A DNA stretch of 64,000 bases from Branchiostoma floridae (taxonomy: Eukaryota > Chordata > Leptocardii > Amphioxiformes > Branchiostomatidae), in the NCBI RefSeq assembly GCF_000003815.2, contig NC_049989.1, positions 2,998,108 through 3,062,107 of the forward strand. Direction: 5' to 3'. Shown here piece by piece: positions 1 to 11,160 of the stretch (the stretch's first letter is position 1; every line of letters starts with the position of its first letter). The notes beneath the pieces are model-generated. The model was not told where the DNA came from. It ran no database searches and worked only from the letters and a program-made list of their open reading frames with translations. The translations under genes and the position numbers were made by a program.

Positions 1-63
1 CGTGGGAAGGGGTATGGCTGAAATATGCTGTATTTGCTCTTAAGCAAATGTCGGCCTTTCTAG
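1..63 (+). mobile_element. 3' end of a helentron-type non-autonomous element (HINE), cut by the window edge
   Basis: This is the right end of a repeat family whose two full copies lie at 60071-61905 and, inverted, at 43653-45090. Seen: GGTATGGCTGAAATA at 11-25 (the subterminal inverted repeat of the family), then a short hairpin ATTTGCT-CTTA-AGCAAAT at about 32-49, then a shared tail ending CTAG at 60-63. Beyond CTAGTT the three copies diverge. A subterminal inverted repeat followed by a hairpin and a fixed 3' end is the architecture described for helentron-derived elements such as Drosophila DINE-1. The 5' part lies outside the window. Confidence 0.6.
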
Positions 64-150
64 TTGTTGGTTGATTGCTTGTAGCAGGCAAGAATAAATC
101 ATTCGGTTAGTCGTCATTGTGTGTCAATGTGATGTAGATTGCTGCCGTCG

Positions 151-350
151 TATGCAGTAGTTAGGTCAGGACGCATTGGCATTCATTAGGCGTGCCTGCG
201 TGTTTGAAGTGCATTAGGTCAGGATGTATAACATTGCAACGTATGCAATAGGCTTTCATGCACGTTTGAAAAACAGTAGTTCACGATATATGCATGACTA
301 GTAGGATTTGCCAACATGTTTGAAATGCAGTAGTTCAAGATGTAGTACTC
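151..350 (+). repeat. Diverged tandem repeat, unit about 55-62 bp
   Basis: Three to four degenerate units each begin near GCAGTAGTT or a close variant and end in (C/T)GTTTGAA, at 201-208, 263-270 and 317-324. A further partial unit appears at 633-660. No coding potential is seen. Confidence 0.45.
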
Positions 351-1939
351 AATGGGGTTCAAGCCCGAAGCCAGGATTTTGTATGCCAAAGGGGGTGGTA
401 AAGATTATTGGGCCTAGCGATCGCCACAGGCGCGGGCTCTGTGTTCATGGGAGTCCCAGGAAAATTCTAAAAATTTAATCCTCTGAAATGTTACTTTGCG
501 CTTTTTTTTGTGGAGAGGATTTCAAAATAAGAAACAGTTAAGGAAAGAATTACATTGCGCTGATCATTAATTTTGGGTGCCATCGAGTGCTGTGAGCTCC
601 ACTTGCCTATGAACATGGGTTTGCCCTGCAGTAATGAAATGCAGTACGTCAACATGTATTGCCAATATGATGGGCCTATATGTATGCTTGTTGTGCTTTG
701 TTAAGTGGAGTCAAGATACTGTACCTCGTCGATGTTTTCCTGGAGTGACACTATACAGTAAACATAGTGATTACATACCGTTCAAATTTGATGTGGAAAA
801 CCGAAACCGTTATTGCAGATACGCTCCTTGAATCCTTTTGCTTACAACATCACATGCAGCGATGACAGGATAATCACTCATGGCCAATGTTGATATGATA
901 TTGAGAAGCTCTGCTGCCTGCGCGAGTCATCCGGTTATTAGAACAAGCCATCCGATACTGCAAACAGCTCTATGTGTTGCCGTCAGTCTCTGTTGTGCTT
1001 AATGATATATTCATACCTTTGCTAAAACAATTCTTAATGACACATGTAATTATCTCGGCATGATTATGTTGCAGATTTTAATTTCAGATGCCCTTGAAAG
1101 GATAATAATCCATGGGAGGACAGATTGCAATCAGTTAATGCTTCTGGTGCAGTCACGGTCACAATCGTCTGTTGCTTTCGAGATAGAGGAAACCAAACGT
1201 GAAGTAGAGATATACATACTCATATTGTAACTATACTCCTGACAACCATAGCAAATGTAAGATATCATATCCCATCGCATGATATATTTGCATCAAGGTA
1301 ATATGCTCACGCGGGAGTAATCAGTATGAATAGGTAAATGTCGCTCATTTGTCTACAAGTATGGTTTGATATTTGTCAGTGATTATTAGTCACAGCATCG
1401 CTCATAGATTTGGCCAATGCAGTTTTTGAAGGGTATATATTGTCGACAAAATTGTAAGTAGTGGTCTCAATAAGTCGAACGAATGCCACTCGAAATGATA
1501 GCTGAGATATCTAATGAAAATGTACCGCCACTGTGAACGGTGCCCGATATTTTTTAGCATACGGTACTGATCGTCACAAGGACAATATTCCAGCTCAAAA
1601 GCTATGAAAGGCTTCGAACTAACAGGATTTACAAATCACATCCTGGCGACATGGTGACTTGAATTCCGAATAACCGTTATGATAGTTGAGGATTGAACAA
1701 CCATTATCTATTAGCAATCATATAATACAGCATCATGTCGAAGTATAGATTGTGAACGTAAGTTACCACTTATTCAACTTGCAGTGTTGAAAACTATCAT
1801 AGAGTAAGAGGCAAACGACACATAGCGATATCTCAGGTTAAACAACTCACCATCTGTGCAGCATATGCAGCATAAGGATATTTACTCGATTTTTCCCCTG
1901 TATCGTTTGGTTTCCGTCCGTTTCTCTATACAGAATACA
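351..1939. other. 3' flank of the potassium channel gene, no gene recognised
   Basis: The stretch is AT-rich, with only short random reading frames. It lies downstream of the minus-strand channel gene and so may contain its 3' UTR. I did not find a convincing minus-strand AATAAA close to the stop codon. Confidence 0.4.
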
Positions 1940-3463
1940 TCAGGTCATGCTTCCCCTTGAAGGACACAGTCCAGCATGTTTTATTAGATCTTGTTCGATC
2001 TCGTCGTCCTCGTCATCTATCCTCAACTCGTTCCCATAACTATATCGTAAAACAAGTCCGGTCAGCTTCCTATCGGTTGCGGTTTCCATGCACTTCAGTA
2101 AGTGCTTGTGCTGTGCTTGGAACATCTTGAACTCTTTCTTTCCCAGTCGTGGACCCGTGCATCTTTTTCGTTTTGGCGAGAAAACACCCTCTTTCTTCAG
2201 CTTCTCGGGCTTGTAGAGGTTGTTAAAGTTCGACACGACAACGGTAACCGGAAGAGTTAACAAGAGTACGGAAAATACGCAGCACAGTCCTGTCACGATT
2301 TTCCCTAGGGAGGACTGGGCTACCATCTCACCGTACCCCAAGGTTGTCATGGTCACGACCACATACCAGAATGTCGCTGGAACCGAGGTGAATAAAGTTC
2401 CGGTGCCTCCTCGCTCGACATAATAAAGTATTGTCGAAAATATGACCATGGTCATCACCAGTGAGAAGAATAGAAAACTCAAGTCTTTAATACAGTACCT
2501 TAGGACGTATCCCAAAAGCCTAAGGTTGTGAGATGTACGAGAGAGTTTGAAGACCCGAAACACACGAAGAACTCTCATCGTCACGAAGGCTCCGTTGAGG
2601 TCTGAATCTTTTGGTAGGCACACAGTCGCATAATACGGTAGAATGCTGAGGAGATCGACCATACTCATTGCTTTCCACATATGAGACCATCTGTCGGGAG
2701 AGGCGAACAGCCGTAAGATGTACTCCACCGTAAAGACTAAGGCACTCGCCGACTCTATGGCAGCAAATGCCAACGGATATCTCTGTCCACAGAACATGTA
2801 CTGGTTTTCATTGGGCCCGGGGCAGTGCGACGTTTCGATTACGTTTGAGGCAATCGACACAACGATGAAAACCATTGTGACATAGAAGAAAGCTACTCCA
2901 AATGCACAGCGATGGGGGTTTTCCATGGAGTACCATAAGCTTTCCCTGAAACATTTTGGCTCAGGAAGTGGTTTGTACTGGTCAATGAGTGGCTGGAATT
3001 GGATGAGAGCGTCCTTTTTATCCAGATATGCCTCTCTACAACATGGGCTGATCATATGTCCGAGATCTTGTTCGTCTATGCCGAAGAATGACAAATCTTG
3101 TTCGTAAGCTATGAGCCTTTCATCCTCAGGGTAATGTAATTTACCGGTTCGATAGTAATTCAAGACATGCCTGAAGACTTGAGGGTCGCGGTCAAAGACG
3201 TACTCGTTTTTCTCAAAATCGTAAAAGAATTCTCTCTCCGGGCTACCGAGCAGAGTATTCGGGTACAGGTCCAGAAGGTGCTTCGATACCTCGAAGTGTG
3301 TTCCTCCTACATTGAGAACCAGCCGTTTGGAGCGCTTACGGCTCCCGCTTAGACGAGCCGTGGCCCGAACCCATTTTTGTCCTAAGGCGCTGAGACCCGC
3401 TAAACTGCTCTTTCGGCGACTTCTGAGATTGCCAACGGGTACGCGAAGACCGGCGGCATACAT
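1940..3463 (-). CDS. Shal/Kv4-like voltage-gated potassium channel subunit, intronless
   Basis: Single open exon of 507 codons starting at ATG 3461-3463 (A at -3). The frame runs on upstream through a GTG but hits a stop at 3482-3484. Domains (my numbering): basic N-terminus 1-46, T1/BTB tetramerisation domain about 47-146, S1 about 187-208, S2 231-252, S3 262-281, S4 294-314 with R297/R300/R303/K306/R309 every third residue, S5 326-348, pore loop with TMTTLGYGEM 371-380, S6 385-411. Kv4 is favoured by the S5-S6 pattern (ATFWY, SNF after S6) and by QHKHLLKCME (451-460), which resembles a conserved Kv4 C-terminal stretch. It should act as a plasma-membrane tetramer subunit. Oddities: E379 where nearly all Kv channels have D; PVT (405-407) instead of the S6 PVP bend; R116 in place of the first zinc-site cysteine of T1 although H110 and C141-C142 remain; no hydrophobic KChIP-binding N-terminus. 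Function as a homomeric channel is therefore uncertain. Confidence 0.93.
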   Translation of the reverse strand: MYAAGLRVPVGNLRSRRKSSLAGLSALGQKWVRATARLSGSRKRSKRLVLNVGGTHFEVSKHLLDLYPNTLLGSPEREFFYDFEKNEYVFDRDPQVFRHVLNYYRTGKLHYPEDERLIAYEQDLSFFGIDEQDLGHMISPCCREAYLDKKDALIQFQPLIDQYKPLPEPKCFRESLWYSMENPHRCAFGVAFFYVTMVFIVVSIASNVIETSHCPGPNENQYMFCGQRYPLAFAAIESASALVFTVEYILRLFASPDRWSHMWKAMSMVDLLSILPYYATVCLPKDSDLNGAFVTMRVLRVFRVFKLSRTSHNLRLLGYVLRYCIKDLSFLFFSLVMTMVIFSTILYYVERGGTGTLFTSVPATFWYVVVTMTTLGYGEMVAQSSLGKIVTGLCCVFSVLLLTLPVTVVVSNFNNLYKPEKLKKEGVFSPKRKRCTGPRLGKKEFKMFQAQHKHLLKCMETATDRKLTGLVLRYSYGNELRIDDEDDEIEQDLIKHAGLCPSRGSMT

Positions 3464-5429
3464 CCTTCTCACAGCACAGCTTCATGCAATGTTAATGGGA
3501 AAATCACCTTCGGCCCTACAGCAACGAGAATGTAAAAGAATAGCAATGAAGAACCAGAACGTGACGGTCAATCCTAATTACTTCATTCCTTCAGGGCCTG
3601 GAGGAAATTACTCCAGCATAAATAGCCAGCTGTTTGCCCGTGTCTGTACATATGTTCACTGTATCGTTTGAAATCAGACCAAAAGATGCAACGTGAGGTG
3701 TCCTCTACATGTATTTCTGTCACTGTATGTCTAAATGTTTTACAGCAGCTTCACACATCGCAGGAAAATCTATCTGTGATTTGGTTAGGCTTAATATTTA
3801 CATAAAAATTAGTTTTATGTACCATGCAAGGGAACAGTCAAACACTCACCTTCTTAAACTCTGGGTGGTTTCACCTTCCCACTGTGATCGTCATGCTCCT
3901 ATGTCCGAAGGGGTATTTCTTCATTTCATGAATTTGACAGAACAAGAAGACAGACTAACAGCATTCGCTGGTTAAGACTGGACAGGCAGAATATTGCATT
4001 TGGGCCCACGCATTGGAAGCTGACTCATCTCCATTATTCTCTTCGCGGGAAGTTGAGGCGTCGTTATCGAAACCCGGTGACGCGTCTAGATCAGCAGACT
4101 TTTGAGATTCCTTCCTTTGGTTAAAAATCTCACTTTCAAGCTACAGTAATCCATGCAATTACCACTTCAGGGTTGCTGATTGAGGCACTTGTACTCGGGA
4201 AGCTCGTCGACGTCAGGCATCCGGGCCTGCGGGTGATTCAGGAACGTATCTGTAGCGAAGACCCGGCTAGTTCTGTCCTAGAGTGCGCAGATAACGTAAT
4301 GATAAATGTCCCTCTGTGCAGTGCGATCTTCTAGATGACAGGTCTTGTCACATGGCCACGAACTAATGATGTCGGGGTGCGCACTCGTAATCACGTCTTG
4401 GCACGGTTTTGCTTTTACTCCGCTGCACTGGAACCACCCATCTGCATGATTGATGAACGCAACGATTGTCCCTAAGGGTAGAAACAACGTGGCATAATAA
4501 ATAAGGATCTGAGGCGGTTCAATCAGTTAGATGTGTGGCGTAAAGATCTGTGAACTACTTCCATTGTGTACACCCCTACTCTATTTAGGGGCAACCGGAC
4601 TGCGACCTAAGATTTGACATTGCTCTCAATGAATTTCATAGATATAGAAAAATCAATCTTCTTACGCTTATGTTTTCTTGCTTTTCAGTCATACTTTTAC
4701 ATGATATTCCAATTATGAAGCCAAGGGTCACACAAATTCACCTGAGGTTGCAAAGAGGTTGCAGCGTTAACGCCGTCAATCTATCACTTATACCCCTGTC
4801 ACATTATCCACGATCTTCGGGCGTATCGATGGAAGATCGGCCATATCTAAGATCGACTAAGGGCTCCGCGTATTTTTCACCTGAAAACCGCCCCTGTTAC
4901 ATATAAGCCATACTTTTTTTTACAATTGTTGTATGATTAATTTATTATCATAAGCGAAGCTCGTGCGATTGCCGCAGAATCGTCGTCCGATCGATTTTCG
5001 CGTAATGTGACAGGAGTATTAACTATTATGTGCAACCTAGTTTTAAACAACATTAACACAAAACCCACCCGCCTGCATCTCCATAAACATAATCCTTCCG
5101 CACATATTCTTTCTCATGAATAATTTTCCGTTGGAGTACGTAACTCATCAGAATATCCCACTTGTTGGCCTACTTGGCTGGTGATTGCACATGTCGCGTG
5201 CTGCCAATCTGGGCATCATTGATTGGGGACATCATGCAAGCCTATAAATCTGGTGATTTGGGGTCACACAAAAAAGAGGGGCAATCAGATCAAGAAATCG
5301 GATCTCACCCTAAGAATGTGTAATTAGGCCACAGCAATTCATTTCCTTGTTTTTCTGACATTTCAATGTAAAACATAAAAGCAAGCAATTAAGATGAGAA
5401 TAGAGCATGCATCGATGAACGCAATGTAA
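3464..5429. other. 5' flank of the channel gene, no further gene recognised
   Basis: This should include the channel promoter and 5' UTR (minus strand), but no clear core promoter can be picked by eye. A segment at about 4600-4760 containing TCAGTCATACTTTTACAT has weak relatives near 9460-9520 and 11175-11230, so part of the flank is repeat-derived. Confidence 0.4.
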
Positions 5430-5515
5430 CCTTTTGTATTGTTGATTTTATATTGTTCAGTCATCAGGATTACCCCTGACTATATGTCTTTCTATACAGC
5501 CGAATAAATCAAATC
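5430..5515 (+). mobile_element. Probable 3' terminal scrap of a non-LTR retrotransposon
   Basis: An AT-rich stretch with a short hairpin-like CAGGATTACCCCTG is followed by GAATAAATCAAATCAA, i.e. a polyadenylation-like signal running into a short microsatellite tail. This is typical of CR1/L2-type 3' ends. No reverse transcriptase frame remains upstream. Confidence 0.4.
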
Positions 5516-5796
5516 AAGGCTGGAAGGAAAACGTTTATTTTCTTCTTTGTGATTCAGGACAAAGTGTCTCGCGGCACATCACGTCCTATGAACGGCACAT
5601 CTTGCTTTACATATATTCACTCATTTAAACTCTGGACCAATAAGGAAATTTGCGTTGCCTTATGTGCATGTGTGCATCCAAACACACTTTTTGATTAGAT
5701 TATCCCATGGTGTGGACCGTATGCTATTCTTTTTCGGCGTGAATCTTTTACTCGCTGAAATGATGAATCTTACATTGGACCTGGCGCCTGTCACAG

Positions 5797-6024
5797 AACC
5801 GTGCAATTGGCAGTCAGGAGCCACCTGTCGCTGGTGTGACACGTGTGTGTGCTTGATGGAGGTAATTTTGGATGGATGGGCTTTCTTTGACCCAGATATC
5901 TTGAACAAGAACCGTGCAATTGCCAGTCAGGAACCACCTGTCGTTGGTATGGCACGTGTGTGTGTGCTTGATGGAGGCAATTTCGGATGGGTGGGCTTTC
6001 ATTGACCCAGATATTTTGAACGAG
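5797..6024 (+). repeat. Direct duplication, two units with a 113-bp offset
   Basis: The block beginning AACCGTGCAATT at 5797 recurs at 5910 with few changes, including the ACGTGTGTGTG core, TTGATGGAGG and TTTGACCCAGATAT/ATTGACCCAGATAT. The two units are in different reading frames relative to each other, so an apparent Cys-rich peptide is not evidence for a gene. Confidence 0.8.
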
Positions 6025-6439
6025 AACATGGCAAGCTGCCGCGTGAAATTAGTTTTAGATTGGAAATTCGGGGTGACGTGCATTTAACCACCAGATCAGA
6101 ACTTCACATCACATCAGTCTGTCAATCGACCTACATTTTCATGGCATAACGCCTACGAGAGAGACTTAAACTGTCAAAGATATCCGCCTTCTAAAGAGCT
6201 ATAAATACTACAAAATCTGGCAGTTAATCATTGCAAAGTGGGGCAATTAAGGCCGGGAGTTTAGTAAGCACTGCTAATGGCTCCTGCAGGGGCCGGTTTT
6301 GTGTACTGAGGTGTGCATAGTAAGAGCCTTGTGCCAATTAAGCGGCAGTAATCCCTGTCCACGTGTGCACTAGCCACCGACTTAGGTGCAAATTGCTGTC
6401 TTTGATAACGTTATTCCGTAATAGAGGTAGGCATGGGTG

Positions 6440-6711
6440 TAATTAGGATTGTGGCACCAGTGTGTGACGTAACTGGTAGAAGTATTGGGCTCGGAACCTT
6501 GATGTCCCGAGTTCGATACCTGCCGTGCCCCCGAAGTTGTGCCCCTGGGAAAGGCACTGTACACGACCTCTGAGAAATCGGTCGGGGAGGTAAAAGGCGA
6601 CCCTTACCTTATGTCTATACTTTGTATGTGGCACTGTTAAAGTAACTAACCTGAGTGCAGTGTCACATTGACACTATCCTCGTCTGTCCAAAACTTAAGC
6701 AAAAAAAAAAA
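6440..6711 (+). mobile_element. tRNA-derived SINE with A-rich tail
   Basis: A degenerate box A (GTAACTGGTAG, about 6468) and a box B-like GAGTTCGATACC (about 6509) are followed by the family-specific GTGCCCCTGGGAAAGGCACT also seen in the SINE at 32780. The element ends in a run of eleven A at about 6701-6711. It is too diverged to be a tRNA gene. Confidence 0.65.
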
Positions 6712-7969
6712 GATCTAAATACCCGTTTGCTTCTCATCGATGATTATACATCATCATCATCATATCATTTATACAATTATATATAAGATATGTCACGCTT
6801 CAGAAAAGTTAATTCTATCACACAAACATCATTCTATTTTCCTTATTTCATACTAATAGCTACCATAGTTTACCTTTTACACAGAAAAGTGCCTGGTAAT
6901 GATATCGATCCACGTCATGAATATTTAGTGCTCGTAGGGATAAGAGGTGCAGTCAACCATTTCCTGTGTGCAGACGGACTTGCAAGGGAGTTTAGTCTTC
7001 CTGTTTCGTATAACTTATTTTGGAATTCAGCGTATGTATTTTATGTACTGTGTACCAATAGATAATTTGGTTATAACTGAATATCATATTTGTTGTCCAC
7101 AAATGATGATGAAGTGATGATGGCAAATGTATTCAGAATTCTCTATTATGATATAAACTTGCATGCAGGGACGATATATTGAAGATCTAAAAAATTGTGT
7201 GTTAATGTAACTTACGTGTGTCGTTAAAAACAGTACTTTAGATTTTTACGACACTAGTTACCACAAATAAGGAATTTAAGTTTGCAGATCTTGAGATACT
7301 GTGTCCAAGATCAAAGGCATAAAGGCGCGGTCACATTCGACGTAGGTTGTTGTATGGTTTTGATGCAGTATACGATTTTCAAGCAGGCTGTGACAGAACT
7401 AGCCGTCGACAAGGCTCTACGTAGCCTCTTGCAAGACTCTTGCAGGACACATGGCGGGCTATCTTACCGTCAGTTTACGATCGTACGATCGCATGGTGTA
7501 TTTCAGTAAGGTGCGAGCACAGTGTATTGCATAATCATTCATTCAGCAATCTGAAAACGCATGGAAGCCCGTGGACTTTTCTAATGGCACCCAGTTCGCC
7601 ACTGGATCTGCTTTCAATCCCGCTGACCCTGTACATATGTACATGTCATGAAAGCATTTATCTAAACCGGTGTGACAGCGTTCTCGCCCCCCCGTGATAT
7701 CGCCCCCCCGGGGGCAAAATCACTAGTGTTTTCGCCCCCCCGGGGCAGGATCACTAGCGATTTCGCCCCCCCATCTCGCCCCCCTCTGGTGATTTCGCCC
7801 CCCCTCCCAGGGCGAAATCGCTAGTGATATCGGCCCCCCCCCGGGGGGAAATCCCTAGTGATACCGCCCCCCCCCCTCCTCCGGGGCGGAAATCGCTAGG
7901 GATTTCGCCCCCCCCCCCCCCCCGGGGCGAAATCGCTAGTGTTTTCGCCCCCCCTTCCCTTCCATGTGT

Positions 7970-8240
7970 ATTTACCTGTTAGTATTCTAACAGCAGAGGA
8001 ACAGGTGCGCATAGCTGTTAATGAGAAGTGTGTATTTACCTGTTAGTTTTCTAACAGCACAGGAACAGGTGTGCTTACCTGTACATGTATGTTGATAAGG
8101 ATGTATTTAGCTGTTAGTTTTGAACATCGCAATTTGTTTCAACTCATAGACAGGTGTGTATACCTCTGTGCTGATTGGGAAATATTTACCAGTTTTGTTA
8201 CAACTCAGCAACAGGTGTGTTGATATGCATATGTTAATAT
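7970..8240 (+). repeat. Degenerate internal tandem repeats of the foldback element
   Basis: Units read roughly GTGTATTTACCTGTTAGTTT, then CTAACAGCA and GGAACAGGTGTG, repeated three to four times with growing divergence. TTAGTTTTCTAA and similar segments are small inverted repeats within each unit. Confidence 0.6.
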
Positions 8241-8482
8241 ACGTTAGTGATGTTAATAAAAGTCACCATAAATTCACAACAAAAATGTATCTGTTTTATT
8301 TCAATGCAAAGTGTGCTTGCACCCAACCAGGTAGGATCTATATATATATAGATACCAGGTAACACACTATATACGTTACATCCAAGTACCATATTGTTCC
8401 TGGTAGCTCGATTAATATGCAGTAACAAGCTGCAAGTTAAGTATCTTAAGACTATGTAAAAAAGTAGGTAAATATATACAAA

Positions 8483-8484
8483 AG

Positions 8485-8524
<40 letters not shown>
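8483..8524. repeat. (AT)n microsatellite
   Basis: Alternating TA with a few interruptions, inside the core of the foldback element. Confidence 0.9.
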
Positions 8525-8744
8525 AAAGTAGTTAACCAGACAGTGCTAATCTTTATCACAGCAATAGGATTAAGATTCAGCCGAACACTCTAGAAAACGG
8601 GAAGGATATCCCTAGGGGGGGCGAAAACGCTGGGATGGGGGGGGGGCGAAAACGCCAGAGGGGGGCGAAAACGCTAGCGATCTCGCCCCCGGGGGGGGGG
8701 GGCGAGATCGCGGGGGGGGCGAGATCGCTGTCACACCGGCACAA

Positions 8745-8895
8745 TGGCTACTTAACGTCGGAGATGTTGTTTACTACTTTAGTATATTGTTTCTTATTGT
8801 ATATATACGGTTTTTATGTTGTAAATTTCAACGCTATTCAGGCTGCTATTTTGTCTGCTATGTTGAAATCAATAAAGGATGATGATGATGATAAA
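8745..8895 (+). mobile_element. Probable non-LTR retrotransposon 3' tail
   Basis: An AT-rich 3' UTR-like stretch ends in AATAAAGGATGATGATGATG, a polyadenylation-type signal followed by a (GAT)n tail. It abuts the right end of the foldback element, so the foldback may have landed beside or inside it. No coding remnant is recognised. Confidence 0.4.
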
Positions 8896-9952
8896 CGTCT
8901 CCAAAGGCCAGCACAACACGTTTCCAACCAGGGCCATTACCCCTGTGACATAGCGGTAATTGGACGCATTAGCAGTACCAGAGGCGGCATATACCCTGCG
9001 GACTCTCATGGTCAACCCGCGGGTTAATGTTTAATACAGGACGGTGAATCCTCTCGCTACAACGGGCTGTGACGGTAATGAAAACATGCAGGGAGAGGAT
9101 TTACAGGCATTACTGTCACATTGCCATTAATCCACCTCAAGGCAAGAAATTAGTGGCGAGATTAAAGAACGCAATTACAGAGCACTGTTGGGTTAGCTTA
9201 TAGCCTGTGCATCAAATACTAGTACATCGCGAATGCTGAGCATCTGCGTCAGAGAGACTGATGTTTATCCGCTCTTTAGTGCCTACGCTGATAGAAACCA
9301 GCCTATCAGAAGAAAATAAACGCCATATGCGGCACCAAAACTCCGCCATTGCCCCTAACACCACCATGTAACTAGAGCAGCTACATTTGACAGATTAATC
9401 AACGAATTTCGGAATATTATCATATAAAACTGGTTAAACACTTTGTGTATTTTGTTGTCCTCACAGCCATACTTTTACATTTTAAATGGCCTTCCAAGTT
9501 TAAAATCAAGGCTCACTAATCTTTTTATTTAGGTCGCAGCAATGTCACAGTGCGATCGCCTTCTTGTAGAGTGGGGGCATTATGTATAAATGCAGCAAAT
9601 AAGATATCCCAACGCGGTGACCGGGCCCACGAAGAAATCAGTTATTTCCTGTAGTAATAGAATATCTCCATGACTTCTTACCCTGTCTTGATAGATCGGA
9701 CGAGAATCATCGGCACCATCAGTGACTCATCACTGCCATGGCAGCAGCGGCGGTCGTAATTGGAAGTCGTAAATGTGTCGTGTATTACCGCCCTACCGAT
9801 CACGATCCCAGCTAGCAACCTGTGATAACTGAACACACAGCGATGCGGTATGTGATTTGTAAAAGTCAAATCTGCGCTAGTTCCAACAGCGGAACAGTCA
9901 CGCATCGTGCTGACTTTGAAAATTTTACGACGGTACATGACGTTGAATTGGT
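8896..9952. other. No gene recognised
   Basis: Mixed-composition sequence with short frames only. The segment 9450-9530 is weakly related to 4675-4760 and 11170-11230. Confidence 0.4.
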
Positions 9953-10142
9953 GATTGACCCCGTTGCGAATTGTGTACGGTGATCCATTATTAAAAATAA
10001 TGCAGACAACGCAGCGATGATTGACCTCGTTGCACATTTTAATAGTGATCCATTAAAAATCATCAATAAAACGCATTGAAGATTGACCCCATTGCGCGTT
10101 ATGAATGGTGAGCCGTTAAAAATCATCAATACAACACCGTGT
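9953..10142 (+). repeat. Tandem repeat, three units of 62-66 bp
   Basis: Units start GATTGACC at 9953, 10019 and 10081. Each contains a (T/C)CGTTGC-like element, GTGATCCATTAAAA or GTGAGCCGTTAAAA, and ATCATCAATA. The units are clearly diverged. Confidence 0.75.
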
Positions 10143-10990
10143 CGACATCATTGGGGTGTTATGATTCGAGCCTGCGGCTCAAAAGATAACACCTGTGACA
10201 AGTTTTGATACATTGTAGCTGTCTAAGTAGGGTCTTGCAAGTTTAGGTAGATCTGCACGTGTTCGGTCTAGATCTGTCAAAGAGGGGTGATTATTATAAG
10301 TCATTACTTGGACGGCCTAGATATGTAAGAATTTAGTTCTGGACTCCCCGTTGCACGTTTGAGTCACAACAAGAAATCGAAGATCGTGCCTCCGTGGAAC
10401 ATCTAGAGTTTTATTTTCGGGAATTTCCTTTTGTAATCATTATTGTGAATTTCTCGATAATTTTGAGTACGCATATCCCTGCCAGCCTGCGGGGCTAACT
10501 TTGGAGATGGTCTAAGCCAACTTTTCTGAAAATCGCAGTAAGCTTTTGCTTGCCATAGTTCTTAGTATCATTATAGCATAGTTTGGAAATAACAACTACA
10601 TACATCTTAAGTCCAATAACAAGTAAATGGCTGTGTATATAACATGGTATGTTTTCCATTTGTTTAGGGATAATGATTACATAGCAATGGAGAGATTTGT
10701 ATATTATGTCCCTAGCTATCCCCAGTGTCATGGTGTCTACAGCTGCGTGACAAAAATGCTGTGCCACAGAGAAGCCATCACTGCCACACATTTAGCAGTC
10801 ATTGCCGATGATGCGCATTAACTTCCGATGTAACCGTTGATGGAACGGAGATGATGGGTACGTCTGCAGTCTGTGCCATTGCCGTGTCTCGTGGCAGTAG
10901 ATGTATGACTGTTTGAAATGCTCCTGTTGTGTAATAGTCGACTCATTTCCTGCAAAAATGTCTGTCTGTACAGACACCATTTCGAAAATG
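10143..10990. other. No gene recognised
   Basis: Reading frames are short and random-looking. No repeat or RNA signal was identified with confidence. Confidence 0.4.
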
Positions 10991-11160
10991 TCTTTCATCA
11001 GAGGATGTGGCCGCTCTGAGACCAGAATCTATACACATTACTCAATAAATGTCGTAGGCTAAGAAACCCCTACCTTCTTTCATCAGAGTCTGTGACCGCT
11101 GTGCGACCAGAAACTATACAGATCACTAAATGAATTCCATAGTCAAAGAACAAATAGTTC
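10991..11160 (+). repeat. Direct duplication with an 85-bp offset
   Basis: TCTTTCATCAGAG at 10991 recurs at 11076. Both copies continue through matching blocks (GACCGCT or GGCCGCT, then GACCAGAA, CTATACA and CACTMAATAAAT-like sequence). The copies are moderately diverged. Confidence 0.7.

Larger units (their letters stand above)
7667..8739. mobile_element. Foldback-type non-autonomous element with GC-rich palindromic arms
   Basis: The ends are inverted copies: CCGGTGTGACAGCG at 7667-7680 and its complement at 8726-8739. Inside the left end (to about 7957) lie about six copies of a roughly 28-bp near-palindrome, GGGGCGAAATCGCTAGTGAT and its mirror, separated by runs of C. The right arm (about 8610-8725) carries the complementary G-rich units. 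The core is AT-rich with degenerate repeats of TATTTACCTGTTAG and an (AT)n run, and has no credible ORF. No obvious target-site duplication is seen. Confidence 0.7.

Noticed and set aside
3464-3481. GTG at 3470-3472 as the start of the potassium channel, giving three extra residues
   Set aside because: In a eukaryotic gene the ATG at 3461-3463, in good context, is the natural start. The upstream in-frame sequence has no ATG before the stop at 3482-3484.
5655-6083. Cys-rich peptides resembling an EGF-like repeat
   Set aside because: They come from a 113-bp non-coding duplication whose copies are out of frame, and the cysteine spacing fits no EGF consensus.
7667-8739. CRISPR-like array because of regularly repeated GC units
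   Set aside because: The units are directly joined near-palindromes without unique spacers, in eukaryotic DNA, and are mirrored at the other end of the element.
10970-11010. CTGATGA followed by GAAA on the minus strand as another hammerhead
   Set aside because: The sequence between them cannot form stem II and no NUH with stem I partner follows. It lies in an unrelated 85-bp duplication.
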